This document shows positions 35,108-44,245 of a stretch of DNA of 64,000 bases, piece by piece. Numbering within the stretch: position 1 is the first letter of the stretch; each line of letters begins with the position of its first letter. Location of the stretch: the NCBI GenBank assembly GCA_028712795.1, contig JAQTPT010000001.1:1-64000 (forward strand), read 5' to 3'. A program made the translations under genes and the position numbers. The notes below the pieces were generated by a model. It had not been told where the DNA came from. It searched no databases and was given only the letters and a program-made list of their open reading frames with translations. The DNA comes from Methylococcales bacterium (GTDB lineage Bacteria > Pseudomonadota > Gammaproteobacteria > Methylococcales > Methylomonadaceae).

Positions 35108-37300
35108 ATGCTATTTGGACGTAACAAAAAAAATCCAATCAAAATGGCTGATAAAGGCGTTGTTAAATGGACATATTCAACCTGTGGCTATTGTTCAACC
35201 GGCTGCTCTATTGAGATCGGCGCTAATGCCGAGGGCAAACTCGTCAACTCACGCGGTGTAAGCGGGGCTGATGTGAATCGCGGCAAACTTTGTCTTAAAG
35301 GAATTTTTGAGTATGAGGTTTTTGAAGCCAGAGGACGCGGCAAAACGCCGCTGGTACGTGACACTATTCTTAATGATTTCCAGGTTTCAGAATGGGATCC
35401 GGCTCTGGATAAAATGGCCTCCGAAATCAAACGGATCCAGACGGTTTACGGGCGGGATTCCTTTGCCATTGTTTCGACCGGTCAAATATTTACCGAAGAA
35501 TTCTATACCCTGGGTAAGTTAACCCGCGGCGTGATTGGCACCAACAACTACGACGGCAATACCACGCTATGTATGGCTTCCGCGGTATCGGGGTATAAAC
35601 GCTCGTTTGGCTCCGACGGGCCACCCGGCTGCTATGAAGATTTTGAACACACTGACTGTCTGATCGCTTGGGGTTCTAATTTACCCGAACAGCATCCTAT
35701 TATTTATTGGCGCTTAAAAGATGCCCTGGAGAAACGGCAGTTTCCCTTAATTGTGGTTGATCCGCGCGTCACTATCTTTGCCCAGAATGCCGATATTCAT
35801 TTAGCCATTACACCGGGCACCGATGTCGTGCTGCAAAATGCCCTCATCCATGTGATTCTAAATGAAGGGCTGGAGGATCGCGACTATATCGACGCCAACA
35901 CTAACGGTTTTGACGAATTGGCAAAAGAAGTTCAAAACTATGATCCCTGCACGGCCGCGAAAATTTGCGGCATTGATGAAGATACTATTCGCACAGTAGC
36001 CCGTCTTTATGCAAAAGCCGATAGTGCGATGAGCATCTGGACAATGGGTATCAACCAAAGTACCCACGGTTCCGATGGCGTGGTTGGCATTAATAATTTA
36101 AATCTGGTTACCGGCAATATCGGCAAACCCGGTGGCACCAGTTTATCGATTACCGGTCAATGTAATGCCATGGGTACGCGTGAATGGTCTTCCTGCTCAG
36201 GTTTGCCGGGTTATAGGCAATTGGAAAAGGCGGAAGATCGTGAAGAAATAGCCAAATTCTGGGGCATCGACCCCGAATTTTTTCCTAAACAGCGCGGCTT
36301 GACTGAAACCGATATCTTTCCTGCCATAGAAACGGGGGAAATTAAAGGCTTGTGGCTGGTGGCAACTAACCCGATGACCTCGATGGCGAATACGGCGCGC
36401 ATTCGAAAAACGTTGGAAAAGCTGGAATGTTTGATCGTGCAGGACTCTTATGTCGACGTAGAAACCACGGAATATGCGCATATTTTTCTACCCGCTGCAA
36501 TCTGGGCAGAAAAGGAAGGGGTCTTTACCAACACCGAACGCCGCGTCAATTTGACTCGTCAGGTTCGGACGCCTTATGCCGATTCTAAATCGGATATGCA
36601 AATTTTTAACGAACTCGCCAAACGTTTTGAACAAGGTCAAAAAATCAATTTCCCGGAACAATCGGAACAAGTGTTTGAAGAAATGAAGACGCTGTCCAAA
36701 GGACGTTTATGCGATATTTCCGGCATGACCCATGACCTGATTGAACATAAACGCGGTATCCAATGGCCCTATTCCGAGACGCTAGCTCAACAAAGTGATA
36801 ATGGCACCAAACGGCTTTATACAGAACCCGCGACATTCCGTTACGCAGATGGCCGGGCAAAACTCATTCCCTTGCCTTTCATCAATAATAATGAAGTTCC
36901 GGATGAGCAATTCCCGTTCTGGTTAAATTCCGGCCGGTTGGTGGAACACTGGCATACCCGCACAAAAACCGGAAAGATTGGCAACAACAATAAATTCAGT
37001 CCGATTCCGTTTATGGAAATGAATCCCGATGCTGCCGTAGAGCTCGGCATACAGCATCAATCTTATGTCCGGGTCATATCCCGCCGGGGGGATGCGGTGG
37101 TTATGGTTATGTTGACGCAGCGTGTACCCAGAAATATGGTGTTTATTCCGTTTCATTTTTTTGATTGTGTTAATCGTTTAACCTTAGGGTTACTGGATCC
37201 ACACTCGCGGCAACCGGCTTTTAAGCAATCCGCGGTGTGCATTGAAACAATTGACCAAAACCTGGCGGCGCAATTGAACAAGGAGTCGCGTGAGTATTAA
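35108..37300 (+). CDS. Cytoplasmic molybdopterin nitrate reductase catalytic subunit (NarB/NasA type)
   Basis: This 730 aa enzyme has a 4Fe-4S motif Cys26-x2-Cys29-x3-Cys33...Cys62, a predicted Mo ligand Cys155 (NTTLCMASAV), and the C-terminal molybdopterin dinucleotide domain (about 600-720, LNSGRLVEHWHTRTKTG). There is no twin-arginine signal, so it is cytoplasmic. It is shorter than NasA with its extra C-terminal [2Fe-2S] domain and closer to NarB. The next gene encodes a four-cluster Fe-S/membrane fusion, so electrons may come from quinol. Nitrate as substrate is inferred from neighbours. Confidence 0.85.
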   Translation: MLFGRNKKNPIKMADKGVVKWTYSTCGYCSTGCSIEIGANAEGKLVNSRGVSGADVNRGKLCLKGIFEYEVFEARGRGKTPLVRDTILNDFQVSEWDPALDKMASEIKRIQTVYGRDSFAIVSTGQIFTEEFYTLGKLTRGVIGTNNYDGNTTLCMASAVSGYKRSFGSDGPPGCYEDFEHTDCLIAWGSNLPEQHPIIYWRLKDALEKRQFPLIVVDPRVTIFAQNADIHLAITPGTDVVLQNALIHVILNEGLEDRDYIDANTNGFDELAKEVQNYDPCTAAKICGIDEDTIRTVARLYAKADSAMSIWTMGINQSTHGSDGVVGINNLNLVTGNIGKPGGTSLSITGQCNAMGTREWSSCSGLPGYRQLEKAEDREEIAKFWGIDPEFFPKQRGLTETDIFPAIETGEIKGLWLVATNPMTSMANTARIRKTLEKLECLIVQDSYVDVETTEYAHIFLPAAIWAEKEGVFTNTERRVNLTRQVRTPYADSKSDMQIFNELAKRFEQGQKINFPEQSEQVFEEMKTLSKGRLCDISGMTHDLIEHKRGIQWPYSETLAQQSDNGTKRLYTEPATFRYADGRAKLIPLPFINNNEVPDEQFPFWLNSGRLVEHWHTRTKTGKIGNNNKFSPIPFMEMNPDAAVELGIQHQSYVRVISRRGDAVVMVMLTQRVPRNMVFIPFHFFDCVNRLTLGLLDPHSRQPAFKQSAVCIETIDQNLAAQLNKESREY

Positions 37301-37398
37301 AAAACTGCAGGCCGGGCTAACGATAGCTTAACCCGGCAAATCGAAGTCACAAACATCCGGTTATGGCTATCGCCTAATCGGACCACCCAGGATTTATT

Positions 37399-39297
37399 AT
37401 GTTTGAAGTACGCAAAGACGAACCCAAGTACGCTTTTCTCAATAATGCAGAAAACAAAGCGCAAAACCGTTACGGTCTCAACATCGAACTAACGGACGCC
37501 AGTAGCGAGCTTAGAGAAAAAAGCCTGAACATCAACGGTGATACCGCCATTGGTGAAAATCCCGACCGTTACAAACAGCACGGCTTCTATTTTAATTCCG
37601 ACAATTGCATAGGTTGCCATGCCTGTGAATCGGCTTGCAGCGAGAAAAATGATGTGCCAGTCCACCTCGCCTACCGTTCAGTGGGATTTGTCGAGGGTGG
37701 AACGTACCCTGATTATCAACGCCTTAATATCTCTATGGCGTGTAATCATTGCGACGATCCTGTTTGTCTAACGGGCTGTCCTACACGCGCTTACACCAAA
37801 TTTGCTGAATACGGCGCCGTTTTACAAGACCCTGATATTTGTTTTGGCTGCGGTTATTGCACTTGGGTCTGTCCTTATAATGCGCCGCAGTTGGATCCCG
37901 TAAAAGGCGAAGTGTCAAAGTGCAATATGTGTGTTGATCGCCTTGAAGTTAACTTAAAGCCCGCTTGTGTCGCCGCCTGTCTCGGTAATGCGCTGGATTT
38001 TGGCGTCATAGAAAACATTCCCGAAAACCGCGTACAGGCCAAAACTGAAATTCCCGGCTTCCCGACCACCGATATTACCCATCCGAATATCCGCTTTCAG
38101 CAAACTCAATCAACGCATAGGGAAATGACCCGTACTGACGCCATGCCTTTGAAATATCATCGGGATGATAAAGAAGGCAAATTTAAACCGGTAGTCGATG
38201 AAAAACAGGGCCGTCAAAAGCACTGGAATCTTCGTAAACTGCTTACCAGCCACGAAAGCGCGCATGTGATTTTTACTTTATGCACACAAGCCACTGTCGG
38301 CGCTTTCCTGTTATTGCTGGCAGGCCCGCTGGCAGGTCTTGATTCCCTTGCCATGCTACAAACCCCAAGGGCTTTACTGCCATTGCTCATAGTGATGGTG
38401 GCGATAAGTACCGTTGGTTTGTTTAAACTGAATATGCATCTGGGTAAACCGCATCGCTTTTACCGTGGTTTTAATAATCTGAGATTATCTCCTGTAAGCC
38501 GTGAAATTGCCGGGGTTTCCCTGTTTTATACCGGCTTGTTGGGCTATGCCTTGTTTGCCTTGATCGATAATGCCTTTATCCGTTTTTTAGCCAATTGCAG
38601 TGCTTTTACCGGTGTCATAAGCGGCGCAATTGGTTTGTTTTATATGTATAAACTATACCGCATTCCAGCACGCCCATTCTGGAACCATTGGCAGACAGGT
38701 TCGGCTTTTTTCGGCACCATGCTAAGTTTGGGCGCGTTGATTGTTGCCGTCATCAGTGTTTGCGCACTGCCCCTTGAATCGATTGAGACTCAAACATTGC
38801 TGCGGACTTTAGCAATCATTATGGCAGCCGGTTTGGGGCTCGAGGGCTTAGGCCATGTTGTTCATGCCCGTGATATGCAGGCAAGCGGCAATGAAGGCGC
38901 TGCTTCGTATTACCGGCAGGTTACCCAATACGGTAAATCCTACATTTTGCGTAACATTTTGCTGGGTTTCAGTCTGTCATTGTCGGTATATATGGCTATA
39001 AGCGGATTCAGTCTGGCAGCCGGGCTATTAATAATGTTGTCCATGCTGGTAAGCAGCGCTTTTGGACGCTCGTTATTTTTTGCTCTGGTTATACCAACCA
39101 CCATGCCGGGCGCTTTTTTCTGGAAAAATGATGGCTTTGCCGATCATGCCAGAGCCACCGGTTTGGCCGATGCTCCCCAACACGGCGTGGCTTATGAAAG
39201 ACATCATGCGTTTAAAGTAAACGAGTTAATGCAAACCATTAAAGACCATTCGCTTAGGGATATGGTGGATCATGTCAAATGGATTTTTGGTAAATAA
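37399..39297 (+). CDS. Fused DmsB-DmsC-like electron-transfer and membrane-anchor subunit
   Basis: This 632 aa protein combines an iron-sulphur subunit and a membrane anchor. Sixteen cysteines form four clusters: 70/73/76/80, 115/118/123/127, 148/151/154/158 and 175/178/190/194, in DmsB order. From about residue 288 eight hydrophobic helices follow, as in DmsC, which binds menaquinol in DMSO reductase. Such a fusion should face the cytoplasm and feed electrons from quinol to the reductase encoded just upstream. DmsB and DmsC are usually separate. The pairing with a cytoplasmic nitrate reductase is the unusual point. Confidence 0.85.
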   Translation: MFEVRKDEPKYAFLNNAENKAQNRYGLNIELTDASSELREKSLNINGDTAIGENPDRYKQHGFYFNSDNCIGCHACESACSEKNDVPVHLAYRSVGFVEGGTYPDYQRLNISMACNHCDDPVCLTGCPTRAYTKFAEYGAVLQDPDICFGCGYCTWVCPYNAPQLDPVKGEVSKCNMCVDRLEVNLKPACVAACLGNALDFGVIENIPENRVQAKTEIPGFPTTDITHPNIRFQQTQSTHREMTRTDAMPLKYHRDDKEGKFKPVVDEKQGRQKHWNLRKLLTSHESAHVIFTLCTQATVGAFLLLLAGPLAGLDSLAMLQTPRALLPLLIVMVAISTVGLFKLNMHLGKPHRFYRGFNNLRLSPVSREIAGVSLFYTGLLGYALFALIDNAFIRFLANCSAFTGVISGAIGLFYMYKLYRIPARPFWNHWQTGSAFFGTMLSLGALIVAVISVCALPLESIETQTLLRTLAIIMAAGLGLEGLGHVVHARDMQASGNEGAASYYRQVTQYGKSYILRNILLGFSLSLSVYMAISGFSLAAGLLIMLSMLVSSAFGRSLFFALVIPTTMPGAFFWKNDGFADHARATGLADAPQHGVAYERHHAFKVNELMQTIKDHSLRDMVDHVKWIFGK

Positions 39298-39306
39298 TGG
39301 ATAATC

Positions 39307-39450
39307 GGCGCCTTCCTGCTTGCCATGCAAAGGCTTAACCGTAACATCAGCATCCAGTATCCTCGACTGACTGGGCAAGGGGCTGTAATAATAAGCCGCT
39401 TGCTCTTGCAGCCGACGAATGCCAACTGCCCATCGACTTTTACCCGGCAT
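39307..39450 (-). pseudogene. IS1380-type transposase fragment
   Basis: The minus-strand frame from 39450 reads RLQEQAAYYYSPLP and then ILDADVTVKPLHGKQEGA, which matches the conserved DVTVKPLYGKQEGA segment of IS1380 transposases. Resemblance stops at 39307, ten bases from the end of the Dms-like gene. It is a short relic with no start or ends. Confidence 0.65.
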
Positions 39451-39581
39451 TCTACGAGCGCTGTCATTACTTGCTTCTTTAAGTCATACCCAACAGTTTG
39501 AAGTTGACACTATCTCCCATTGAGCGGGTGATGGTCTGGGCGCCTTTCAAATACCGCAGTACCAGACCACTATTAAACTTT

Positions 39582-39740
39582 AGGCGATTTCCAAGAGTGA
39601 ATATACCCAAATTGTGCAGGATTTTTGTTCATTTTCAAGGCGTAAAAAGGTGCGCATAGCAGGCTATGTAATCCTTTTTACAACGCAGACAATGGGCAAA
39701 AAGACCAGCAAGTTTGGTATATTCTTTGCCGGAAATCGCC
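39582..39740. mobile_element. Foldback (MITE-like) element of about 160 bp
   Basis: The left end GGCGATTTCC (39583-39592) and right end GGAAATCGCC (39731-39740) are inverted repeats, continued inward by GAATATACCCAAA against TTTGGTATATTC, and by further imperfect pairing up to a centre near GCATAGCAGGCTATG (39654-39668). Almost the whole segment can fold on itself. It codes for nothing. It abuts the IS256 relic exactly at 39741. Confidence 0.65.
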
Positions 39741-39741
39741 T

Positions 39742-39963
39742 TATACCGGTTGCAGAGCGATCCCCTATCTTTGGGGGACTTTTCCTTCTTCATAGGTCAG
39801 CCAGTCCGGTTTGAACCGGTCGTTTAGGCAAATAACCGTTCCTGATGACCGTAGCTTTCCCGTCTTCCATTGTTAAGGGGGGGCCGTGCTGCTTAATGAA
39901 TGCAGCCGCTTTTGCTTCAATAGCGCTAGCTAAAGTTTTACGAGCGCCTCCTTCAAGCAAATC
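39742..39963 (-). pseudogene. IS256-family transposase, N-terminal relic
   Basis: The minus-strand frame reads DLLEGGARKTLASAIEAKAA, then AFIKQHGPPLTMEDGKATVI, RNGYLPKRPVQTGLADL, a TGA, and KSPPKIGDRSATGI. This follows the N-terminus of IS256/Mutator transposases (LLEGARKTL..ALEAEV.AFI, VRNGYLPER.VQTG, VKVPKVRDRSGSGI). The in-frame stop and the missing DDE domain show decay. It starts just beyond the stop codon of the HD-GYP gene. Confidence 0.7.
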
Positions 39964-39988
39964 CTACAATGGATCATTCTGTTCTGGC

Positions 39989-41917
39989 TTATTCAGTGAA
40001 AGCGCTGTGATTGCGGAATTGGAAGCCTTTATCCACAAGGAGCCTTAAACAAGCATCGACAACCGCTGGGTCATACGCACTACCACGGCCTCGTTTAATT
40101 TCATCCAATGCGGCTTCCATTCCCAACGACGGACGATAGGGACGGTGCGAGAGTATAGCTTCAATAACATCAGCTACGCTAATGATTCTTGACTCGAGAA
40201 GTATCTGTTCGCCCTTGAGCCCTTGCGGATAGCCTGAACCGTCCAGCCTTTCGTGATGCTGCAAGATGATGTCCGCAATCGGCCAGGGAAATTTCACATC
40301 CTTCAGGATATCGTATCCGGCCTGCGGATGCGTCTTGACAAGCATAAATTCGATGTCGCTGAGCTTTCCGGGTTTAGAGAGAATTTCAGCCGGAACATGA
40401 ATTTTTCCCAAGTCGTGAATGATGGCGGCAAAATGGATGCCACTGATTTGTTCTTCCGGCAATCCCATTTCCCGCGCGATTGCGACCGCCAGTTCGGCGA
40501 CGCGCCGTTGATGACCCGCGGTATAGAGATCGCGCGCCTCCACGGTACCCGCGATGGTCTGGATGGATTGTTCCAGGCTCTGCCGGAGAATCCGGGCATG
40601 CTGCTCATGTTCTTTGCGGGCACGCAAGGTGAAGATGCCGTAGGCCAGATCGTTGGCTAATTCTTCAAGCAGCCGCACCTCCTCATCGTCGAAGGCATTC
40701 GCATCGGACGCATAGATGCTCAATCCACCGAAAATTTTTCCATCGTCGAGGAGCGGCATTCCGATGTTCGCCTGGTAACCGCGTGCCTGCACAGTCTCCC
40801 GCCAGGGATCGAATGACGGATCGCTGGCGATGTCATGGCAAACCTGCGTCGTACCGCTGCGTATCGCTTTGGCGACCGGCAATTGGCCACGTTCGCTATC
40901 GCCCCAGCTAAGGTTCTCCGCCCAAGAATGGCTTCCTTCAAAGCCAGCCCATGCAACGGGCGTGATGCTCTTTTGCGGATCGTCATGGATATATACGACC
41001 ACCGCCAGACTGTAGCCGCCCTGTTCCACGATAATGCTCACGGCCTTCCGTAGCAACTCATCCTCCTGCGTTGCCTGTAACAACGCGAGATTGCCTGCCG
41101 ACAATGTCTTGAGCGCACGGTTGGCGCGGAATAGCGACTCCTCGGCTTGCTTGCGGTCGGAGATGTCGCGGATGATGCCGATGGCGTGCCACAGCCCATC
41201 CCAATTGATTGCCGAGAGCGACAGATCGATGGGGAACTCCGTGCCGCTTTTTCTCAATGCGACCAATTCAAGTGTCTTGCCCACAGCCGCGCCTTCGCCG
41301 GTCTCCTTGAAACGACTGAAGCCAGCGCGGTGACTTTCAAGAAACCGCCCGGGCGCCAAGAGGGCATGCAGATTCTGCCCCAGTGCTTCCTGTGCCGTAT
41401 AGCCGAAGATCTTTTCGGCGGCCGCGTTCCAGTAAGAAATCCTGCCCTCATTGTCCATCATGAGAATGGCATCCTGAGCGGAAGCGGTGATACTGCGGAA
41501 TTTGTCCTCGGCCAGTATACGGCTACGGATTCCCTGCTCTTCGGACAGGGCGCGTTTAATGGCGGGCGCGAGACGCGCCAGGCTTCCCTTCAACACAAAG
41601 TCCCGCGCGCCCATCTTCAACAATTCCACGGCGGCTTCATCCCCCAGTGCCCCGGTAACCATGACGACAGGGATCCGCGGATGCGTGCGGCACGTATATT
41701 CCAAAGCCTCACGGCCGCTATAGGCCGGCAGCCTGTAGTCAGCCAGGATGATGTCGGGCTTGAATTCATCGAGCGCCTGCTCAAACGCCTCGCGCGTATC
41801 TACCCGCAACAAGGTGAATATCAGTCCGGCATCCTGCAGCTCGATTTCCTCCAGCTCCGCATCGGACGATACATCCTCCAGCATCAGGATGCGAATGGTC
41901 TCGATCGGCTGGGTCAT
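39989..41917 (-). CDS. Response regulator with PAS, GAF and HD-GYP domains (c-di-GMP phosphodiesterase)
   Basis: This 642 aa protein has a receiver domain (about 8-125, with ILADYRLPAYSG holding the phosphorylatable Asp), a PAS domain (about 137-255), a GAF domain (about 275-425) and a C-terminal HD-GYP domain (about 440-630). The HD motif IIHDLGKIHVP and the GYP motif LDGSGYPQGL are intact, so c-di-GMP hydrolysis is likely. It lies 2 bp after a stand-alone response regulator, in an operon headed by a histidine kinase. The GAF and PAS domains suggest cytoplasmic ligand or redox sensing. Confidence 0.9.
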   Translation of the reverse strand: MTQPIETIRILMLEDVSSDAELEEIELQDAGLIFTLLRVDTREAFEQALDEFKPDIILADYRLPAYSGREALEYTCRTHPRIPVVMVTGALGDEAAVELLKMGARDFVLKGSLARLAPAIKRALSEEQGIRSRILAEDKFRSITASAQDAILMMDNEGRISYWNAAAEKIFGYTAQEALGQNLHALLAPGRFLESHRAGFSRFKETGEGAAVGKTLELVALRKSGTEFPIDLSLSAINWDGLWHAIGIIRDISDRKQAEESLFRANRALKTLSAGNLALLQATQEDELLRKAVSIIVEQGGYSLAVVVYIHDDPQKSITPVAWAGFEGSHSWAENLSWGDSERGQLPVAKAIRSGTTQVCHDIASDPSFDPWRETVQARGYQANIGMPLLDDGKIFGGLSIYASDANAFDDEEVRLLEELANDLAYGIFTLRARKEHEQHARILRQSLEQSIQTIAGTVEARDLYTAGHQRRVAELAVAIAREMGLPEEQISGIHFAAIIHDLGKIHVPAEILSKPGKLSDIEFMLVKTHPQAGYDILKDVKFPWPIADIILQHHERLDGSGYPQGLKGEQILLESRIISVADVIEAILSHRPYRPSLGMEAALDEIKRGRGSAYDPAVVDACLRLLVDKGFQFRNHSAFTE

Positions 41918-41919
41918 AA

Positions 41920-42378
41920 CTATTTAACGGGTACCGGTGGGTGGTTGATAAATAGCCAGTAATATCCCAATTCAGAAACCACCTTGGCGAACTCATCGAA
42001 CTCCACGGGTTTACTGATGAAGCTGTTGACGCCAAGGTCATAGCTGGCAACAACATCCCTATCCTCCTTGGAAGAAGTCACCACAGCCACCGGGATCCGT
42101 TTTGTGCGCTCATCCGCCTTGAGGATGCGCAGGACCTCCAGTCCGTCCACTTTGGGCAACCGCAAGTCGAGTAATATCACTCTCGGATAATTCTCGATAT
42201 TCCGGCTGGAATAGGCGCCGGTGGCGAAGATAAAATCCAGCGCCTCGGCGCCGTCTTTTACCCACACCAGCTTGTTGGCGAGATTGCGCTCCTTCAGAGC
42301 CAGCATGGCCAGTTCGGCATCAGTGGGGTTGTCTTCCACCAGCAAGATATCCACGTCATTGTTATTTTGATAAGTCAT
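41920..42378 (-). CDS. Stand-alone CheY-like response regulator (Rcp1 type)
   Basis: This 152 aa single-domain receiver has [17 protein letters not shown], the acidic pair near the N-terminus, [18 protein letters not shown] with the phospho-Asp, and [15 protein letters not shown] with the conserved Lys-Pro. The length of the insertion around [15 protein letters not shown] is typical of Rcp1-like regulators paired with phytochrome-type or membrane kinases. It lies between the kinase (11 bp) and the HD-GYP gene (2 bp), so it is probably a phosphorelay step. Confidence 0.9.
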   Translation of the reverse strand: MTYQNNNDVDILLVEDNPTDAELAMLALKERNLANKLVWVKDGAEALDFIFATGAYSSRNIENYPRVILLDLRLPKVDGLEVLRILKADERTKRIPVAVVTSSKEDRDVVASYDLGVNSFISKPVEFDEFAKVVSELGYYWLFINHPPVPVK

Positions 42379-42389
42379 GTGTTACTCCC

Positions 42390-43886
42390 TTAGTCCGGTA
42401 ATGTGAAATAAAATGTAGCGCCTTCATCGACCTTGCCTTCCGCCCATACCCGCCCGCCATGACGGGTGATGATGCGTTTTACGATGGCAAGACCAATCCC
42501 TGTCCCCTCGAATTCCGCAACGCCATGCAAACGCTGAAACACGCCAAACAGCTTGTCGGCATACTGCATGTCGAAACCCGCGCCATTGTCCTTGACGTAG
42601 TAAATATTTTCCGTGCCCTCGGCATGTCCTCCCACCTCGATCAGCGGCGTATCCTTGTGGCGGGTGAACTTGATGGCATTGCCCAACAGGTTGACCCAAA
42701 CCTGGCGCAGCATGGACGGGTCGCCATGGCAAAGCGGAAGCGGTTTGATCTCAAGGGTGATTTCACGTCCGGCAAGGGTCGGTTTGAGTTCCTCGAACAC
42801 CGCGTGTACCAATTCCTCCATATTGACTTCCGATATCGATAGCCCCAATCGCCCCGTGCGTGAGAAGGCCAGGATGTCATCGATGAGTTGGCTCATCTTC
42901 TTCGTGTTGTCCCGCACGATATTTAAATAGCGCTTGCCTTCCTCATCCAGCTTGTCTTCGTAGCGTTTCAGCACCTGCTGCGAAAAACCGTCGATGGCCC
43001 GCAGCGGCACGCGCAGGTCGTGGGATACCGAATAGGCAAACCCTTCCAAATCTTTGTTGGCAGTTTCCAGTTGGCTGGTGCGTATGCTCACCAGTTCTTC
43101 CAGCTGTTCGTGGTATTTGCGCAATTCTTCTTCTGCCCGCATGCGTTCGGTAACGTCGCGCGCCGCAGCAAACACGCCCGCCACCTCGCCCTTGTCGTTG
43201 AGGTACACGCTGGCGTTGTAGAGCACTTCCATAACCTTCCCGGACGCCTGCCGCAGGGCCAGCGGGTAATCGGTAACCGAGCCTTCGCGGAGCACCCGTT
43301 GGTATCCTTCACGCGCCTTGTCAGGTTCGGTGAAGTAATCGGAGAAATCCGTCCCGATCAATTCGTGGCGGTTCATGCCGGTTGCATGCTCGGTGGCCTG
43401 GTTGACGTCGGTGATTTTTCCTTCCGGGCTGATGGTCACCAGCGGATCAAGGCTTGCCTCGATCAGGCTGCGCGCATACTGCGCTGCGCTGCGCTGGACT
43501 CTTAGCTCCGCCGGGCTCGGCAGGTTTAAGGCTTGCGGGATCACCCACCAAATCGCAAATACGGTTGCCACGGAAACAATCGCAGAGAGTACATCGACAT
43601 ACGCGGCCAGCCAGTAAAGCGGTAGCCAGACGGTCACGATCTTGAACAGATGGGTGGCGGTGCAGGTCAGAATGAATCCGTTAAAGAAATTCAGGTACAG
43701 CCAGCGGTATTGCAGATCTTTGCGCTTCCAAACGAAATAGCCGATGGCGATAGGGTAAGAACCGTACCCGAGCACCATAGCCGCGTTCGAAATGACAGTC
43801 GTCCAGAGCAGAGCCGGATTCCAGGCCAGGCAGTAGCCATGCGGGATGAAATCCTTAACCCCGAAAAAATCAATCAGCGCTTGCAT
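42390..43886 (-). CDS. Hybrid-type sensor kinase with an ethylene-receptor-like membrane domain
   Basis: This 498 aa kinase has three membrane helices (about 25-115), a PAS domain (about 135-255), HisKA with SHDLRVPLRAIDGF and HATPase with NLLGNAIKFT, DNGAGFDM and GTGIGLAI. The membrane part follows the plant ETR1 ethylene-binding domain: Cys75-x3-His79 in CTATHL aligns with the copper ligands Cys65/His69 (CGATHL in ETR1), and GSYPIAIGYFV with FSIPLELIYFV. Asn34 stands where ETR1 has Asp25. No receiver domain is attached; the next gene supplies it. AGGAGG lies 8 bp before the ATG. Confidence 0.85.
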   Translation of the reverse strand: MQALIDFFGVKDFIPHGYCLAWNPALLWTTVISNAAMVLGYGSYPIAIGYFVWKRKDLQYRWLYLNFFNGFILTCTATHLFKIVTVWLPLYWLAAYVDVLSAIVSVATVFAIWWVIPQALNLPSPAELRVQRSAAQYARSLIEASLDPLVTISPEGKITDVNQATEHATGMNRHELIGTDFSDYFTEPDKAREGYQRVLREGSVTDYPLALRQASGKVMEVLYNASVYLNDKGEVAGVFAAARDVTERMRAEEELRKYHEQLEELVSIRTSQLETANKDLEGFAYSVSHDLRVPLRAIDGFSQQVLKRYEDKLDEEGKRYLNIVRDNTKKMSQLIDDILAFSRTGRLGLSISEVNMEELVHAVFEELKPTLAGREITLEIKPLPLCHGDPSMLRQVWVNLLGNAIKFTRHKDTPLIEVGGHAEGTENIYYVKDNGAGFDMQYADKLFGVFQRLHGVAEFEGTGIGLAIVKRIITRHGGRVWAEGKVDEGATFYFTLPD

Positions 43887-43972
43887 GATTCAAACCTCCT
43901 GGCACGCAGCAGGGCCTGTACGTTCCCTAACGCGCGCAAGAATGCGATATTTTTTACAGTCTGGTTTAACAT
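43874..43972 (-). CDS. 32-codon leader ORF overlapping the kinase start
   Basis: AAGGAGG (43980-43986, minus) sits seven bases before an ATG at 43972. The frame encodes 32 residues (MLNQTVKNIAFLRALGNVQA and a basic tail) and stops at 43874, 13 bases inside the kinase gene. The kinase ribosome site lies within this ORF, so translation of the leader could open or occupy it. The near-perfect ribosome site makes real translation likely; function is unknown. Confidence 0.5.
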   Translation of the reverse strand: MLNQTVKNIAFLRALGNVQALLRARRFESCKR

Positions 43973-44022
43973 GGCAAAACCTCCTTGAATTTATGACTTA
44001 TACCGAATAGATGCATTCATTG

Positions 44023-44054
44023 GCAAGCATTTTTCCTGACGGGATAATGCTTGC
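44023..44054. repeat. Inverted repeat between the two kinase genes
   Basis: GCAAGCATT (44023-44031) pairs with AATGCTTGC (44046-44054) around a 14-base loop. It lies in the 270 bp between the downstream kinase leader and the end of the upstream kinase. No T-run follows on either strand. It may end transcription of the second kinase or bind a regulator. Confidence 0.4.
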
Positions 44055-44245
44055 TGAATGTTCGGCAATTCAAACAGTTGGCGCATTGTAGACGCCATTT
44101 TTCAATAGCTGTATAGGCACTCAAGAATAAGCCCATCGCCATCAATATCTTCTGGAGCGGCGCACCCACGACAACCGAAACGGAGGAAATCGCTTGCGGA
44201 AGGAACGCGTCCCATCAAGCCGGACAGGTCGATTCGTGCCAGCCG

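Noticed and set aside
41147..41962. 271-codon plus-strand frame opposite the HD-GYP gene
   Set aside because: It is antisense to a gene with clear REC, PAS and HD-GYP motifs; its product has no family resemblance or ribosome site.
43020..43505. 161-codon plus-strand frame in the first kinase gene
   Set aside because: It is a shadow of the PAS coding strand; the same shadow appears at the paralogous kinase, which shows it follows from shared sequence.
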